From Pirellulales bacterium (GTDB lineage: Bacteria; Planctomycetota; Planctomycetia; Pirellulales; Thermoguttaceae), in the NCBI GenBank assembly GCA_016936015.1, contig JAFGPV010000062.1, positions 1 through 45,531 of the forward strand: a stretch of DNA of 45,531 nucleotides. The letters run 5' to 3'. Under the pieces are notes generated by a model that made no database searches, was not told where the DNA came from, and saw only the letters and a program-made list of their open reading frames with translations. A program made the position numbers and the translations under genes. Positions 25,614 through 34,500 of the stretch are shown here, in pieces. Every line of letters begins with the position of its first letter. The first letter of the stretch is position 1.

Positions 25614-25619
25614 TATAAT
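25614..25619 (+). promoter_or_regulatory. Consensus -10 box for the TPR-DUF1080 gene
   Basis: TATAAT 35 bases before the ATG at 25654. No convincing -35 lies 16-18 bases upstream, so an activator or another sigma factor may be needed. Confidence 0.4.
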
Positions 25620-25653
25620 TCAACGCTTTCCATCCTTCCACGGGAGTTCTTCG

Positions 25654-27936
25654 ATGTCTTTCACGCGAAATGTTTGCTGGTGGGGAATACTGTCTTTCCT
25701 CCTCGCGGCGGCCCCCCTCCGCGCCGCCAACGAAGGGCAGGAAGACCTGAACCAGGCCACCGACGCCAAGCTCTCGGCCAATTCGCTGGCCGATCTGAAT
25801 AAAGTCATCCGCCTGACGGAAAGCGCCCTGAAAAAAGGCTTGGAGGATTCCCGCAAGGAGTTTGCGGAAAAACTGTTGGCCTCGACCCGGATGCAGCGGG
25901 GGATCCTCATCGCCCAGCTCATCGGCAAGACGCGCCCGCCCAATTGGCAGGAGCACCGCAACCTCGCCTTAAGCGACCTCGAACAGGCCGTGAAGTTCGA
26001 TCCGAAGCAGCCCCGGGCCTGGCTGGTGATCGCGCAGTTGAACCTCCTGCCGGAGGGCGACAAGAAACGGGCGAAAGAGGCGTTCCAACAAGCGATCGAG
26101 ACCGCCGGCGACGACACGGCCCTCCGCGCCAAGGCGTTTCAACTCCGCGCGGTAACGGAAGACAATCCGGAAAAGCAGCTCGACGACCTGAACGAAGCCC
26201 ACCGCCTCGCGCCCGACGACGTGGAAGTCCTGCGAACCCGCGGATTGGTGCTGTTCCAGTTGAAAAAATACGAGCAGGCCCTGGCCGATCTGGACCAGTC
26301 CCTGCAGAAGGAGCCAGCCAACGCGGGCACCGTCCTGGCCAAGGCGATGATCCTCATGCAAATGAAAAAATACGACGAGGCCCAAACCGCGCTGGACGAA
26401 GCGCACCGGCTGGCGCCCAAGATGCCGATCCCTTTGGTCCAGAAGGCACAGATCCACATCCTTCAGAAAAAGCTGGACGCCGCCCTGGAAGATCTGACGA
26501 AGGCCTACGACCTGGACTTTGGCAACGTGCAGATCCTCCTGCTCCGCTCCCGGATTTACGCGGAAAAAGGCAACCGGAAAAAAGCCCTGGAAGACGCGGA
26601 AGAGGCCTTCCGCCTGCGGCCCTACAATCCCGAAATCACCCGCGTTCTCGCCGCCCAGTTGGTCGAGGACAAAAAAACCGGCAAAGCCCTGAAACTCCTC
26701 AAGGAACTCCAAAAACGGCATCCCGACGATCCGCTGACAGTCTACCAACGGGGCCTGATCCTGGTCCAGGAAAAGAAATCGGCCCAAGCCGCAGCGCTCT
26801 ACACCGACTTCCTGAAAGAGCATCCCGACGCTTCGCTCCTGATCCGCGCCCGGGGCGACGCCCTGCTGAACGTCGGCAAGCACGCCGAGGCCCTGGCCGA
26901 TTACGAAAAGGCCTACGCCCTGGAGCCGGAAGACTCCGGGCTGCTGAACAATTTCGCCTGGGTGCTGGCCACCTCGCCGGAGGAGAAGCTCCGCAACGGA
27001 AAGAAGGCCGTCGAGCTGGCCACCAAGGCCTGCGAATTGACCAACTATAAACTCCCGCACATCCTCAGCACCTTGGCCGCGGCTTATGCCGAGTCGGGCG
27101 ACTTTGAAAACGCCCGGAAGTGGATCGCCAAGGCCCTGGAAATCGGCGACGAGGAAAACGACGCCGAACTAAAAAAGGAAGCGGAAAACTACCAGGCCGA
27201 TAAACCGGTCCGCGAATTGATGACGGAAGACGCCCAGCCCGTCGCCGAAACGCCGACGACGGACAAGGCAACGCCGGTTGCCGAAACGCCGCCGCCGCCC
27301 GCTCCGGCGACCGTCGTTCCGTTCAACGGCAAAAACCTCGACGGCTGGACGCTGAAAGGCCCCAAGGACCGCAGTCACTGGACGGTCGGCATCGCGGCAG
27401 TCGATCCGAAGGATCCCGCAGCCCTGTCCGTCTCGCCCTCCGACGGCAAGCCGGGAGAACTGATCAACGCCAAAGAAGGCGGCGTAGACATCTATACCAA
27501 TGAAAAATTCGGCGATTGCATCATCGATCTGGAATTGATGATCCCCAAAGGCTCGAACTCCGGCGTGTACGTGATGGGCGAGTACGAAATCCAGGTCTTC
27601 GACAGCGCGGGCAAGGAGAACATCGGGCCGGCCGACATGGGCTCGGTCTACGGCGCCGCCGTGGCGAAGCTGAACGCCGCCAAGCCCGCCGGAGTGTGGC
27701 AAACGCTGCACGTCGAACTTCAGGCCCCCCGGTTCAAGGACGGCAAGAAAGTCGCCAACGCCAAACTCCTCAAGGTGGTGCTCAACGGCCGGACGATCCA
27801 GGAGGACCTCGAACTGGAGCACCAAACCCCCGGCGGCCTGACCGGCCGTGAAGTCGCCGAAGGCCCCCTGCTCTTCCAAGGCAACCACGGCCCAGTCGCC
27901 TTCCGCAACATCAAAATCACCCCGCTGAAGAAATAA
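25654..27936 (+). CDS. Secreted TPR protein with C-terminal DUF1080 domain
   Basis: 760 residues. Start ATG at 25654 with GGGAG seven bases upstream; it begins the signal peptide MSFTRNVCWWGILSFLLAAA (cleavage near LRAA). An upstream in-frame ATG would place the signal internally. About ten TPR repeats follow (residues 70-510; VLRTRGLVLFQLKKYEQALA), then an Ala/Pro linker. The C-terminal DUF1080 domain (about 550-760) starts VPFNGKNLDGWTLKGPKD and contains GSNSGVYVMGEYEIQVFD and FQGNHGPVAFRNIKITPL. DUF1080 is a lectin-like beta-sandwich linked to 3-keto-sugar hydrolysis. The fusion suggests a surface scaffold that binds or cuts glycans. It follows the CHAT gene on the same strand but has its own -10. 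Confidence 0.92.
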   Translation: MSFTRNVCWWGILSFLLAAAPLRAANEGQEDLNQATDAKLSANSLADLNKVIRLTESALKKGLEDSRKEFAEKLLASTRMQRGILIAQLIGKTRPPNWQEHRNLALSDLEQAVKFDPKQPRAWLVIAQLNLLPEGDKKRAKEAFQQAIETAGDDTALRAKAFQLRAVTEDNPEKQLDDLNEAHRLAPDDVEVLRTRGLVLFQLKKYEQALADLDQSLQKEPANAGTVLAKAMILMQMKKYDEAQTALDEAHRLAPKMPIPLVQKAQIHILQKKLDAALEDLTKAYDLDFGNVQILLLRSRIYAEKGNRKKALEDAEEAFRLRPYNPEITRVLAAQLVEDKKTGKALKLLKELQKRHPDDPLTVYQRGLILVQEKKSAQAAALYTDFLKEHPDASLLIRARGDALLNVGKHAEALADYEKAYALEPEDSGLLNNFAWVLATSPEEKLRNGKKAVELATKACELTNYKLPHILSTLAAAYAESGDFENARKWIAKALEIGDEENDAELKKEAENYQADKPVRELMTEDAQPVAETPTTDKATPVAETPPPPAPATVVPFNGKNLDGWTLKGPKDRSHWTVGIAAVDPKDPAALSVSPSDGKPGELINAKEGGVDIYTNEKFGDCIIDLELMIPKGSNSGVYVMGEYEIQVFDSAGKENIGPADMGSVYGAAVAKLNAAKPAGVWQTLHVELQAPRFKDGKKVANAKLLKVVLNGRTIQEDLELEHQTPGGLTGREVAEGPLLFQGNHGPVAFRNIKITPLKK

Positions 27937-27940
27937 AAAG

Positions 27941-27976
27941 CCCCCTCTCCCTCTGGGAGAGGGTTAGGGTGAGGGC
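27941..27976. repeat. Palindrome family A, copy 4
   Basis: CCCTCTCCC-TCT-GGGAGAGGG followed by TTAGGGTGAGGGC, starting five bases after a stop codon between convergent genes. It may act as a terminator for the TPR-DUF1080 gene. Confidence 0.88.
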
Positions 27977-28008
27977 GTCTGCGGCTTCGCAAGATATCGG
28001 GAAAAACG

Positions 28009-29043
28009 TCACCCTCCCGGACCGACACGGTCCGGCTCTGCCGGATCCATTTTCTCCGTGGTGCCTCTCCTCCCCCGCCGCGGCCGGTAAATCAAAACCA
28101 GCGTCGAGACCGCCAGCCCGAAAAGCGAGCACAACCGCGACCAATCCAACTCGGGGGCCGTCAACTTCTCAAGATCCACCTCCTCACCTCCGTTGCGGGA
28201 ACAGAGCACTGGCAGATACTCTGCTAAAACCTCTTTGGATAACGAGGCGTAATGTCCGTCGGCAAATGCCACGTTGCCAAACTGCTGTTCCTTGTAATAC
28301 CAGGCCGGACGACGCCGATGCGGGGCAATTTTCGCCAAGATCTTCTCCTTGTTTTCCGGCGTCCACTGGGCAAGCGAAAAATCCCGCGGCTCCAGCCAGT
28401 TGATCCCCGAGTCGTGCATCTCGATCAGCCTAATAGTGTTCTCCGCACCATCTGGAATGTCTTTCGACGAGATCTCTCCCTTCTCCGGCCAAACGGTATT
28501 CGGCCCCGTCACGGCGACATAATTCGTCTCGCAAGTGCTGCCCGTAATGGGATCGCTCGGACATCGGAGCCAGAACAGCGGCATCTTGGAGAGTCGAGAA
28601 TTATGAGGACCGTCCCATGGTTCATTAAAGTTATATTGACTGTAGAGTTTGAGCTGCTCAACAAATGGCAAGATTTCCACCCGCCAAGAATACCTTGGTT
28701 TATCGTCTCGTAGAACAAGAGTGGAAGAAGGAATACTTCCATTCGTAAATTCATAATTACGCAAAGCGAAATTGAGTTGGAATATTCTGCCAAGGCAACA
28801 GCTCTCCCGAGCGGCTTCGCGGGCCTCCGGCGCCTTAATAATGGCCCAGCTAAAAAAAGCCGGCATGAGAAAAAGCAGGAAACCTCCGAGGAACGTTGTC
28901 CGAAGCATGGATTTTGAGGATCGGATGATTTTCGTAATCACCAAAATCGATCCGGCAACGAGTAGTCCCGCCGCGCCAAACGTTCCCAAACAGAGACCGA
29001 CGACGACGAATGCGATCAGCAGCGTTTGGAGGGTGAATTGCAT
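28009..29043 (-). CDS. DUF1559-like membrane protein lacking the prepilin motif
   Basis: 344 residues from the ATG at 29043. It begins MQFTLQTLLIAFVVVGLCLG, with further helices near 24-75, then a DUF1559-like domain: ILPFVEQLKLYSQYNF, RCPSDP, NTIRLIEMHDSGINWLEP and the terminal NVAFADGHYASLSKEV (H-x9-DG-type signature). A helix near the C-terminus (LCSLFGLAVSTLVLIYR) ends in a basic tail. Planctomycete DUF1559 proteins usually start with a type IV-prepilin motif (FTLVELLVVIAI), which is missing here. The last residues (MDPAEPDRVGPGG) and stop codon come from a palindrome at 28017-28048. The upstream frame extension is repeat family B. No ribosome site is seen. Confidence 0.82.
   Translation of the reverse strand: MQFTLQTLLIAFVVVGLCLGTFGAAGLLVAGSILVITKIIRSSKSMLRTTFLGGFLLFLMPAFFSWAIIKAPEAREAARESCCLGRIFQLNFALRNYEFTNGSIPSSTLVLRDDKPRYSWRVEILPFVEQLKLYSQYNFNEPWDGPHNSRLSKMPLFWLRCPSDPITGSTCETNYVAVTGPNTVWPEKGEISSKDIPDGAENTIRLIEMHDSGINWLEPRDFSLAQWTPENKEKILAKIAPHRRRPAWYYKEQQFGNVAFADGHYASLSKEVLAEYLPVLCSRNGGEEVDLEKLTAPELDWSRLCSLFGLAVSTLVLIYRPRRGRRGTTEKMDPAEPDRVGPGG
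28017..28048. repeat. Palindrome forming the tail of the DUF1559-like gene
   Basis: CCGGACCG-ACA-CGGTCCGG (28017-28035), followed by CCGG-CTCTG-CCGG. It encodes the last codons of the leftward gene. Confidence 0.7.
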
Positions 29044-29057
29044 GATTTCACTGTTCT

Positions 29058-29137
29058 GGAAAGCCGCGACCAGTGGTCGCGGGAAACATGGACGTCGGTC
29101 AATCTTCCGCAACCGCGACCACTGGTCGCGGCTTTCC
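29058..29137. repeat. Palindrome family B, copy 2
   Basis: Arms 29058-29082 and 29113-29137 are perfect 25-base complements separated by 30 bases. Each arm is itself a hairpin with core CCGCGACCAGTGGTCGCGG. It fills the gap between the NPCBM and DUF1559-like genes of the leftward run. Confidence 0.93.
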
Positions 29138-29148
29138 ATGTAACTTTT

Positions 29149-30384
29149 TCACTTGCGGATCACCCGGGCGCCCAGCCAGTCGGCGCGGTCCTGCACGTCG
29201 CCGCGGTCGGCGTAATCGACGATCAGTTCGAGTTGCTTGGCGCCGGACACGTCGACGGAGACCGGCGTGGGCGGCTGGCGGCCGTGGACGATCTCGCTGG
29301 CGAATTTCTCATGGCCGTCAACCAGGACGTGGAAGCGGACACTACCGCCGCCGTCGGTGGAATCGTCCACGGCCAATTCCGCCTGGAATTTTTGATACTT
29401 TCCCTCCAGGGGATACGACAATTGGGCGGCGCTGTGCACGCCGAGTCCCTTCAGATACAGCCGGCCGTCGTTTCTTAAAAGCCCGCCGTCCACGTTCCGG
29501 TCATTCTGATACGGCCAGCGGATACTCAGGTACGGTGTGAAACGGTATGTGCCCGGCTTGCAGTCGGAGAGATACACTGCCCGGCCGCTAAGCGCCTGGA
29601 GGAATACCAGGCGCGTGAGGGCGGTCTTCCACGTTTGGCCGAAGACCGTAACCTGCACCGCGCCGTTTTCGATGCGAATCTGGTCGACCAGGAGCCGGCT
29701 CCCGTCGTCCCAACCGGCCCAGGCCAGCGGATGGGGCGCCGGCTTGCGGCGGAGCGCAGGATTGAACGATACGGCGGAAATCCGGGCGAGTTCCACATCC
29801 GTCACTCCGACCTCACTCTTCCACTGAACTGCATTCCTGTGTAAAGCTTCCCAGGCGCCCGAGAGGGCGTCGCCGTTTTCCAGCACCAGGCGGTCGGCAT
29901 CGCCCGAGGCGTGAAGGATCCGTTCCAGCAATGCGTCCCGCCCGGCCGCGGAGTTGGGCAGTTGAAACATCACGCCGGCAAGCATTTCCAGTGGAATCGC
30001 CAGCGGCCCGAACCGGTCGCTCTCGGCCTGGAGGGCGTCCTTGTCGGCAGCCAGGACCTCGGCCGGCAGCAGTCCGCCGTCAGTCAGGACGAGCACCGGC
30101 CCTCGCCGCGGCTCAGGACACGTGCCCCACGTGACCAGATCATTCAATGGAAGCAGTTTCGTTTGACCTTGCGTCTGAAAGACAAGATTTTTCGCGGCAT
30201 CCAATCCGGTCAGTTCGCCCGTAAACGGCGGCCCATCGATCGGCACGGCCTGCGGCAGTTTCGGCGGGGCGGCGGAGAGGGGAAAGGTGTGAAGAGCAAG
30301 AAAGGTCAGAAGGGTAAGAAGGGAAATTGCAAATTTCAAATTGCAAATTGCAAATTGCAAATTGGGATTCCGTTGCATCGGCAT
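29149..30384 (-). CDS. Exported protein with C-terminal NPCBM domain
   Basis: 411 residues. The N-terminus is a signal peptide whose front half (NLQFAICNLKFAIS) is encoded by a heptamer array. The hydrophobic core is LLTLLTFLALHTFPL. The middle (about 40-260) resembles a beta-rich domain of no known family (DGPPFTGELTGLDAAKN). The C-terminal NPCBM domain (about 280-410) has YLKGLGVHSAAQLSYPLEG, YQKFQAELAVDDSTDGGGSV and WLGARVIRK. NPCBM modules bind carbohydrate. ATG at 30384 with AGGA five bases upstream. It belongs to the leftward run. Confidence 0.88.
   Translation of the reverse strand: MPMQRNPNLQFAICNLKFAISLLTLLTFLALHTFPLSAAPPKLPQAVPIDGPPFTGELTGLDAAKNLVFQTQGQTKLLPLNDLVTWGTCPEPRRGPVLVLTDGGLLPAEVLAADKDALQAESDRFGPLAIPLEMLAGVMFQLPNSAAGRDALLERILHASGDADRLVLENGDALSGAWEALHRNAVQWKSEVGVTDVELARISAVSFNPALRRKPAPHPLAWAGWDDGSRLLVDQIRIENGAVQVTVFGQTWKTALTRLVFLQALSGRAVYLSDCKPGTYRFTPYLSIRWPYQNDRNVDGGLLRNDGRLYLKGLGVHSAAQLSYPLEGKYQKFQAELAVDDSTDGGGSVRFHVLVDGHEKFASEIVHGRQPPTPVSVDVSGAKQLELIVDYADRGDVQDRADWLGARVIRK
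30324..30365. repeat. Heptamer array (AAATTGC) inside a signal peptide
   Basis: Six seven-base units in one phase: AAATTGC, AAATTTC, AAATTGC three times, AAATTGG. They encode part of the NPCBM protein's signal peptide. Confidence 0.92.
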
Positions 30385-30399
30385 TTTATCCTACTCCAC

Positions 30400-30426
30400 C
30401 CCGCGGATTGCCATCCGCGGGCGTTT
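30400..30426. repeat. Palindrome family E, copy 2
   Basis: CCCGCGGA-TTGCCA-TCCGCGGG followed by CGTTT, the same loop and tail as 958-984. It lies between the NPCBM and toroid genes. Confidence 0.8.
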
Positions 30427-30427
30427 T

Positions 30428-30449
30428 CTAATCCCTAATCCCTCATCTC
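30428..30449. repeat. Short heptamer array (CTAATCC) at a stop codon
   Basis: CTAATCC, CTAATCC, CTCATCT in one phase. It supplies the TGA stop (30443-30445) of the leftward toroid gene. Confidence 0.7.
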
Positions 30450-31474
30450 TGAAAAATCGGCAGGTAGTCGTTGGGCAGTTGGAGGACGATGCAGGCCATG
30501 GCGGTGGCGTACTCGATGCCGTTGGGCGACATCCAGGCGCCGTCGGGGCGCTGGCGGGAGAGCAGTTCGTCGCGGACGGCGGGGAAGTAGCGGCCCCAGC
30601 GTTTCCCGCCCGCCTGCCAGAAGGCCTGGACGGCGTAGTATTGGCCGTAGTAGTAGTAAGTCTCCCGCCGTGGCGTGGCTTCGGCGGAGAGGAAGCCCGA
30701 GAGATAATCCAGGCCCTTCTCGATCTCCGGCCCTTCGTAGACGCCGGCGCTGTAGAGGGCGACCACACCGGCGGCCGACCGCGGAAACGCGCTTTCGCCC
30801 CCTTGCAGCATGTACATGAATCCGCCGTCGGCGTTCTGGCTCCGCTTGACGTAGCGGACGGCGCCGTCGATGGTCTCCTTGGGGACGAAGATCCCGACGT
30901 TCCGGGCCGCCCGGAGGGCCATCACCTCGCAGACCGTCACCGAGATGTCGGCGTCCTCCGTGATGCGGGGGAAGTACCGCCAGCCGCCCTCCTTGTTTTG
31001 CGTATTGACGATCAACCGGACCGCGGCGGAGAGCTTTTCGTGGAGATCGGGCCGGGCCGACATGCCGTAGCACTCGGCCAGAAAGAGTGTGGCGAATCCG
31101 TGGCCGTACATCGGACCGTGTGTGGCGGTGTCGGGGCCGTTGATGAACCCGCTGGGCTGGGCACAGGAGAGGAGGTAATCGACGCAGCGGTCGACGTTCC
31201 TGCCGTACGGTCCCCGGCCGGGCGTGCTCCCGGCGGAGAGAAACGCCATGCCCGCCAGGCCGCAAACGGCGGCGTTCCCTCGGGCCGATCCCGCGGCGAA
31301 CGAGCCGTTCTCGTGCTGCTGATCGGCCAGCCACCGCAACCCCCGCTCCACCCCCTTCTCGACGGCGGGCGTGATCCACCGGTCCGCGTCCCGCTCGGGA
31401 CTCCGCCGCTGCTGGGCGCCGGCCTGACGAATGCCGAAAATCACGATCAGCAAAATGAACCATCTTCCGCACAT
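30443..31474 (-). CDS. Exported alpha/alpha-toroid protein (terpene-cyclase-like repeats)
   Basis: 343 residues. Five or more prenyltransferase/squalene-oxidase-type repeats with QW-like signatures: GLRWLADQQHENGSFA, CAQPSGF, TQNKEGGWRYFP, SQNADGGFMYM and SRQRPDGAWMS. There is no DxDD motif, so it is not a cyclase. It begins with a signal peptide (MCGRWFILLIVIFGIRQAGA), so the fold is exported. The ATG at 31474 has GGGGAG nine bases upstream; the ATG at 31483 abuts that site and is less likely. Such proteins are common in planctomycetes beside MoxR/VWA clusters, and their function is unknown. It sits in the leftward run between the coiled-coil giant and the NPCBM protein. Confidence 0.86.
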   Translation of the reverse strand: MCGRWFILLIVIFGIRQAGAQQRRSPERDADRWITPAVEKGVERGLRWLADQQHENGSFAAGSARGNAAVCGLAGMAFLSAGSTPGRGPYGRNVDRCVDYLLSCAQPSGFINGPDTATHGPMYGHGFATLFLAECYGMSARPDLHEKLSAAVRLIVNTQNKEGGWRYFPRITEDADISVTVCEVMALRAARNVGIFVPKETIDGAVRYVKRSQNADGGFMYMLQGGESAFPRSAAGVVALYSAGVYEGPEIEKGLDYLSGFLSAEATPRRETYYYYGQYYAVQAFWQAGGKRWGRYFPAVRDELLSRQRPDGAWMSPNGIEYATAMACIVLQLPNDYLPIFQR

Positions 31475-31481
31475 AAAAACC

Positions 31482-31536
31482 ATCTCCCCTGCCCCCTATC
31501 CCCTATCCCCTATCCCCTATCCCCTGTCCCCTGTCC
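31482..31536. repeat. Heptamer array (CCCCTAT) filling a gap
   Basis: Seven-base units CCCCTAT four times and CCCCTGT twice, with degenerate flanks. They occupy nearly the whole gap between the toroid and coiled-coil genes and end two bases from the coiled-coil stop codon. Confidence 0.95.
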
Positions 31537-31537
31537 A

Positions 31538-34500
31538 CTACTGCTTCTTCTCCTCCGCCAATCGCCGATAATACTCCTCGAGCAGTTCCTGGTACTTGGG
31601 CATGAACTCCTCGGTGGCCGATTCCAGCATCTGTTGGCGGAGTTGCGGAGGCAGTTCGCCCCAGTGCTGCTTTAAGGCCGCGCGGACGTCGTCCACGTTC
31701 GGTCGGCCGGAGGGTGATTTATCGGAGGACCGCGGGCCGGCCTTCACGGCGGGCCGGGAGCCGGGCTTGGCAGGCGAGGAATCCGTAGGATTTCTGGCCG
31801 AGGACGGCGAGCGATTCGGCGAGGGGGAGCCCCCGCAGCAGCTCTTCCGTGTTACGCGGATCAGCCGGTCCAACTCCTCGACGACCTGCTGCTGCTCGGC
31901 CTGTGTAGCGGGACCGGTCTGCGCTCCGGCGATTCGTTCCTGAATCCGGAACATCCGCCGGGCGACGTCCAGCAGCGGCTGTTCGGCCTCCTTTTCCGCC
32001 GCCGCGCCCAATTCGTGGCGGAGTTGTTCCTGGAGTGCCGAATCCTTTTCCGCATTGTCCGAATCATCGGGTAATAGATAATAGGCGTCAGATAGCCGGC
32101 GGCTAACAGCCGCCGAGTCGGTTTCTACATTCTGCGCGGCTGTTAGCCGCCGGCTATTTAATCTAGCTCTCGTATTAGTTATTTTCGGAACGTCGCTCAT
32201 CCATATCTGCTCCGCGTCGGCCGGCGCATCCTGGAGATTTTCTTCGGGGGCCTCGGCGGCGGGGGGAACGAGTTTGAAGACCATTTCCGCCAGACGGCCC
32301 TGCTGCCGGGCCAATTCGGCCAGCGCGGCGCGCTGGGACTCAGTCGGCTTGGCCTGAGGATCGAGCGTTTCGTACAGCCGGGCGGTCCGAAGGTTCAATT
32401 CCTGCTGCAACAGGCGGAGGAGCTTCAGTTCGGCCATTGTGGCGACGGCCCCGCGGGGCGCATGGCTCGGGGGTTTTTTTCCGGCGCCGCCGGCATCCCC
32501 GCCGGCGTTCTCCTGATCGCTGGGCGGTTCCGGCTGGACGGCCTCCATCAACAACGCGAGGCAGTCGAGCGCGGTCTGCTCGGTCCGTTGGGTTTCGGTG
32601 CCGGTCCGGCGGCGATTCAGGCCCGCGGCGGCCTGCCCCATCGACCGGGCGGCCCGGGTCAGCGTCCAGGCGAAGGCGTCGGCCCCGCGGAGATCGGTGG
32701 CCAATCGCCGGGCGTCATCTTCCAGCATTTCCTGCCGCCGGGCGAGATCGTGCAGGCCGGCTGCCTGCGAGCGGGTGAATTCCCCTTGGGTCTGGCGAAG
32801 CCGCTCGTAGCGCCGCGTCTCCTCCAGCACGCCCTGCTGTTGCTGCTGAAGATGTTTCACGGCGTCTTCGAGCCGGGCAATTTGTTCCAGGGCCAGATCG
32901 AGTCCGGCCCGACGCCCGTGTTCGTCGAGCCGGCGCCGGGCGTCGGCCAGGGCCTTCCGGGCGGCTTCGGCCTGACGGCAGGCCCCCTGCCCTTCCCCCG
33001 CGGCGGCCTCGCGCCGGGCCTTGTTCATCGCCGCGGCGGCCTGCTGTGCGGCCTGGGCGGCGCGGGCCGCCTGGAGCCGTTCCAGGCGCCGGGCGAGTTG
33101 TTCGGTTTCCTGCTCCAGACGCCGCTGGGTCTCGGCCAGGGATTCCCATTGCCGTTTGTCTTCCGCGGCGCCGGATTTTTCCGCGGCCTGCGACATCGCC
33201 GCGTGGAGTTCCGTCTGCCGCCGCTCCAGTTCCGCCGCCTCGGCCGTCGCCGTCCGGAGTTTCTTGTGCAGTACTTCCAACTCCTGATCGCGGCGCCGAG
33301 AGAGGACGTCCAGCAATTCCTGCAACTGGCGGGCGATCTGCTTCTGGGCGTCGGCGGCCTGGCCGATCCGGTTCTGCAACAGAAAATCGCCGCAGGATCG
33401 CATGCGGTTGCTGGCGCCCTGGCGGTGGGCCTCGTCGACGGCGTCGGCGACGTTGCCGGCGGCGGCGGGATCTTTTTGTCGCAGGTCCGGCAGCGACTGT
33501 TCCATCGTCTGCAACACGCGGTCCAGCGTCCGGGCGTGTTCGGCCTGCCGGGCGGCGAGGATCCGCAGTTCGGCGGCCTCGGGGGGCGCCAGGTCCCGGA
33601 AATCCCGGGCGAAGGTCCGCCGGCCGACCGCCGTAGTCCGCCGCGCCGTCTCCTCCTGATCGCGCGTAAGCTGGATCAATTCCCGCTGGAAACGCTGCGA
33701 ACTCTCCCACTGCGAAAGCCGGTTGATCCACGCCGTCAGCACGGCGATCACCTGCTCCTGGTTCTTTCCGACGGCCTGCAACGCCCGCCGTGCGGCGGGC
33801 AGATCGGCCTCGGCCGGATTGCTGAGCGCGATCTGGCCGGTCTTCAGGGCCGCGGTCAGTTCCCGGGCGACGGCCGGCAGCGATTCCCGTTCCAGCCGCG
33901 CCAGGTCCGAGGCCAATTCCTCCAGCCTATCTTTCAGCCGGGACGCTTCCAGCCGGTTGTGCTCCAGGTCGGCCAAGAGGTTTTTGATCTGCCGGGGTAT
34001 CCCCTCGCCGCCGCGGCTCAACAGTAGGGCCGCCTGCCGTTGGCTGAGTTCGGCCGCGCGAAGCTGGTCGATATCGGCCGGGGCAACGGGCACGGACTCT
34101 TCCCAGCGGATGCGCACCGCCTCGACCTGGCCGCGGACCGCGTTCTGCATTTTCAGCACCCGCTGCAATTCGCCCAGCAACAGGTTCTGCCGCGCAGAGA
34201 GCCGGTCCTGAAGTTCCTGCGGCGTGACGACGGTCAGTTTCCGCGGCTCGCTGCGGCCGGTCCGCGGGCGGTAATCCGTTGCGGTCACGGCAAACTCCAG
34301 TTGCCCGCCGGGACGCAGCCCCAGCGGCTCGAGTTCCCAGGCGAAGTCGATGGTCCGCAGGTCGCCGCCGCGGTCGAGCAACGATTCCGCCTGCGGAGGA
34401 ACTTTCTCCGGACCCGTGTAGAGCGCGACGCGCGTCTCGGGCACGTTCGTCCCCTCTCCCTTTGGGAGAGGGTTAGGGTGAGGGCTGATGTTAGTAACTA

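Noticed and set aside
31482-31536. CRISPR array
   Set aside because: The repeats have no spacers and a seven-base period, so they are simple tandem units.
32462-34027. A 521-codon frame opposite the coiled-coil gene
   Set aside because: Low-complexity Gly/Leu/Arg/Pro product that follows from the codon bias of the real gene on the other strand.
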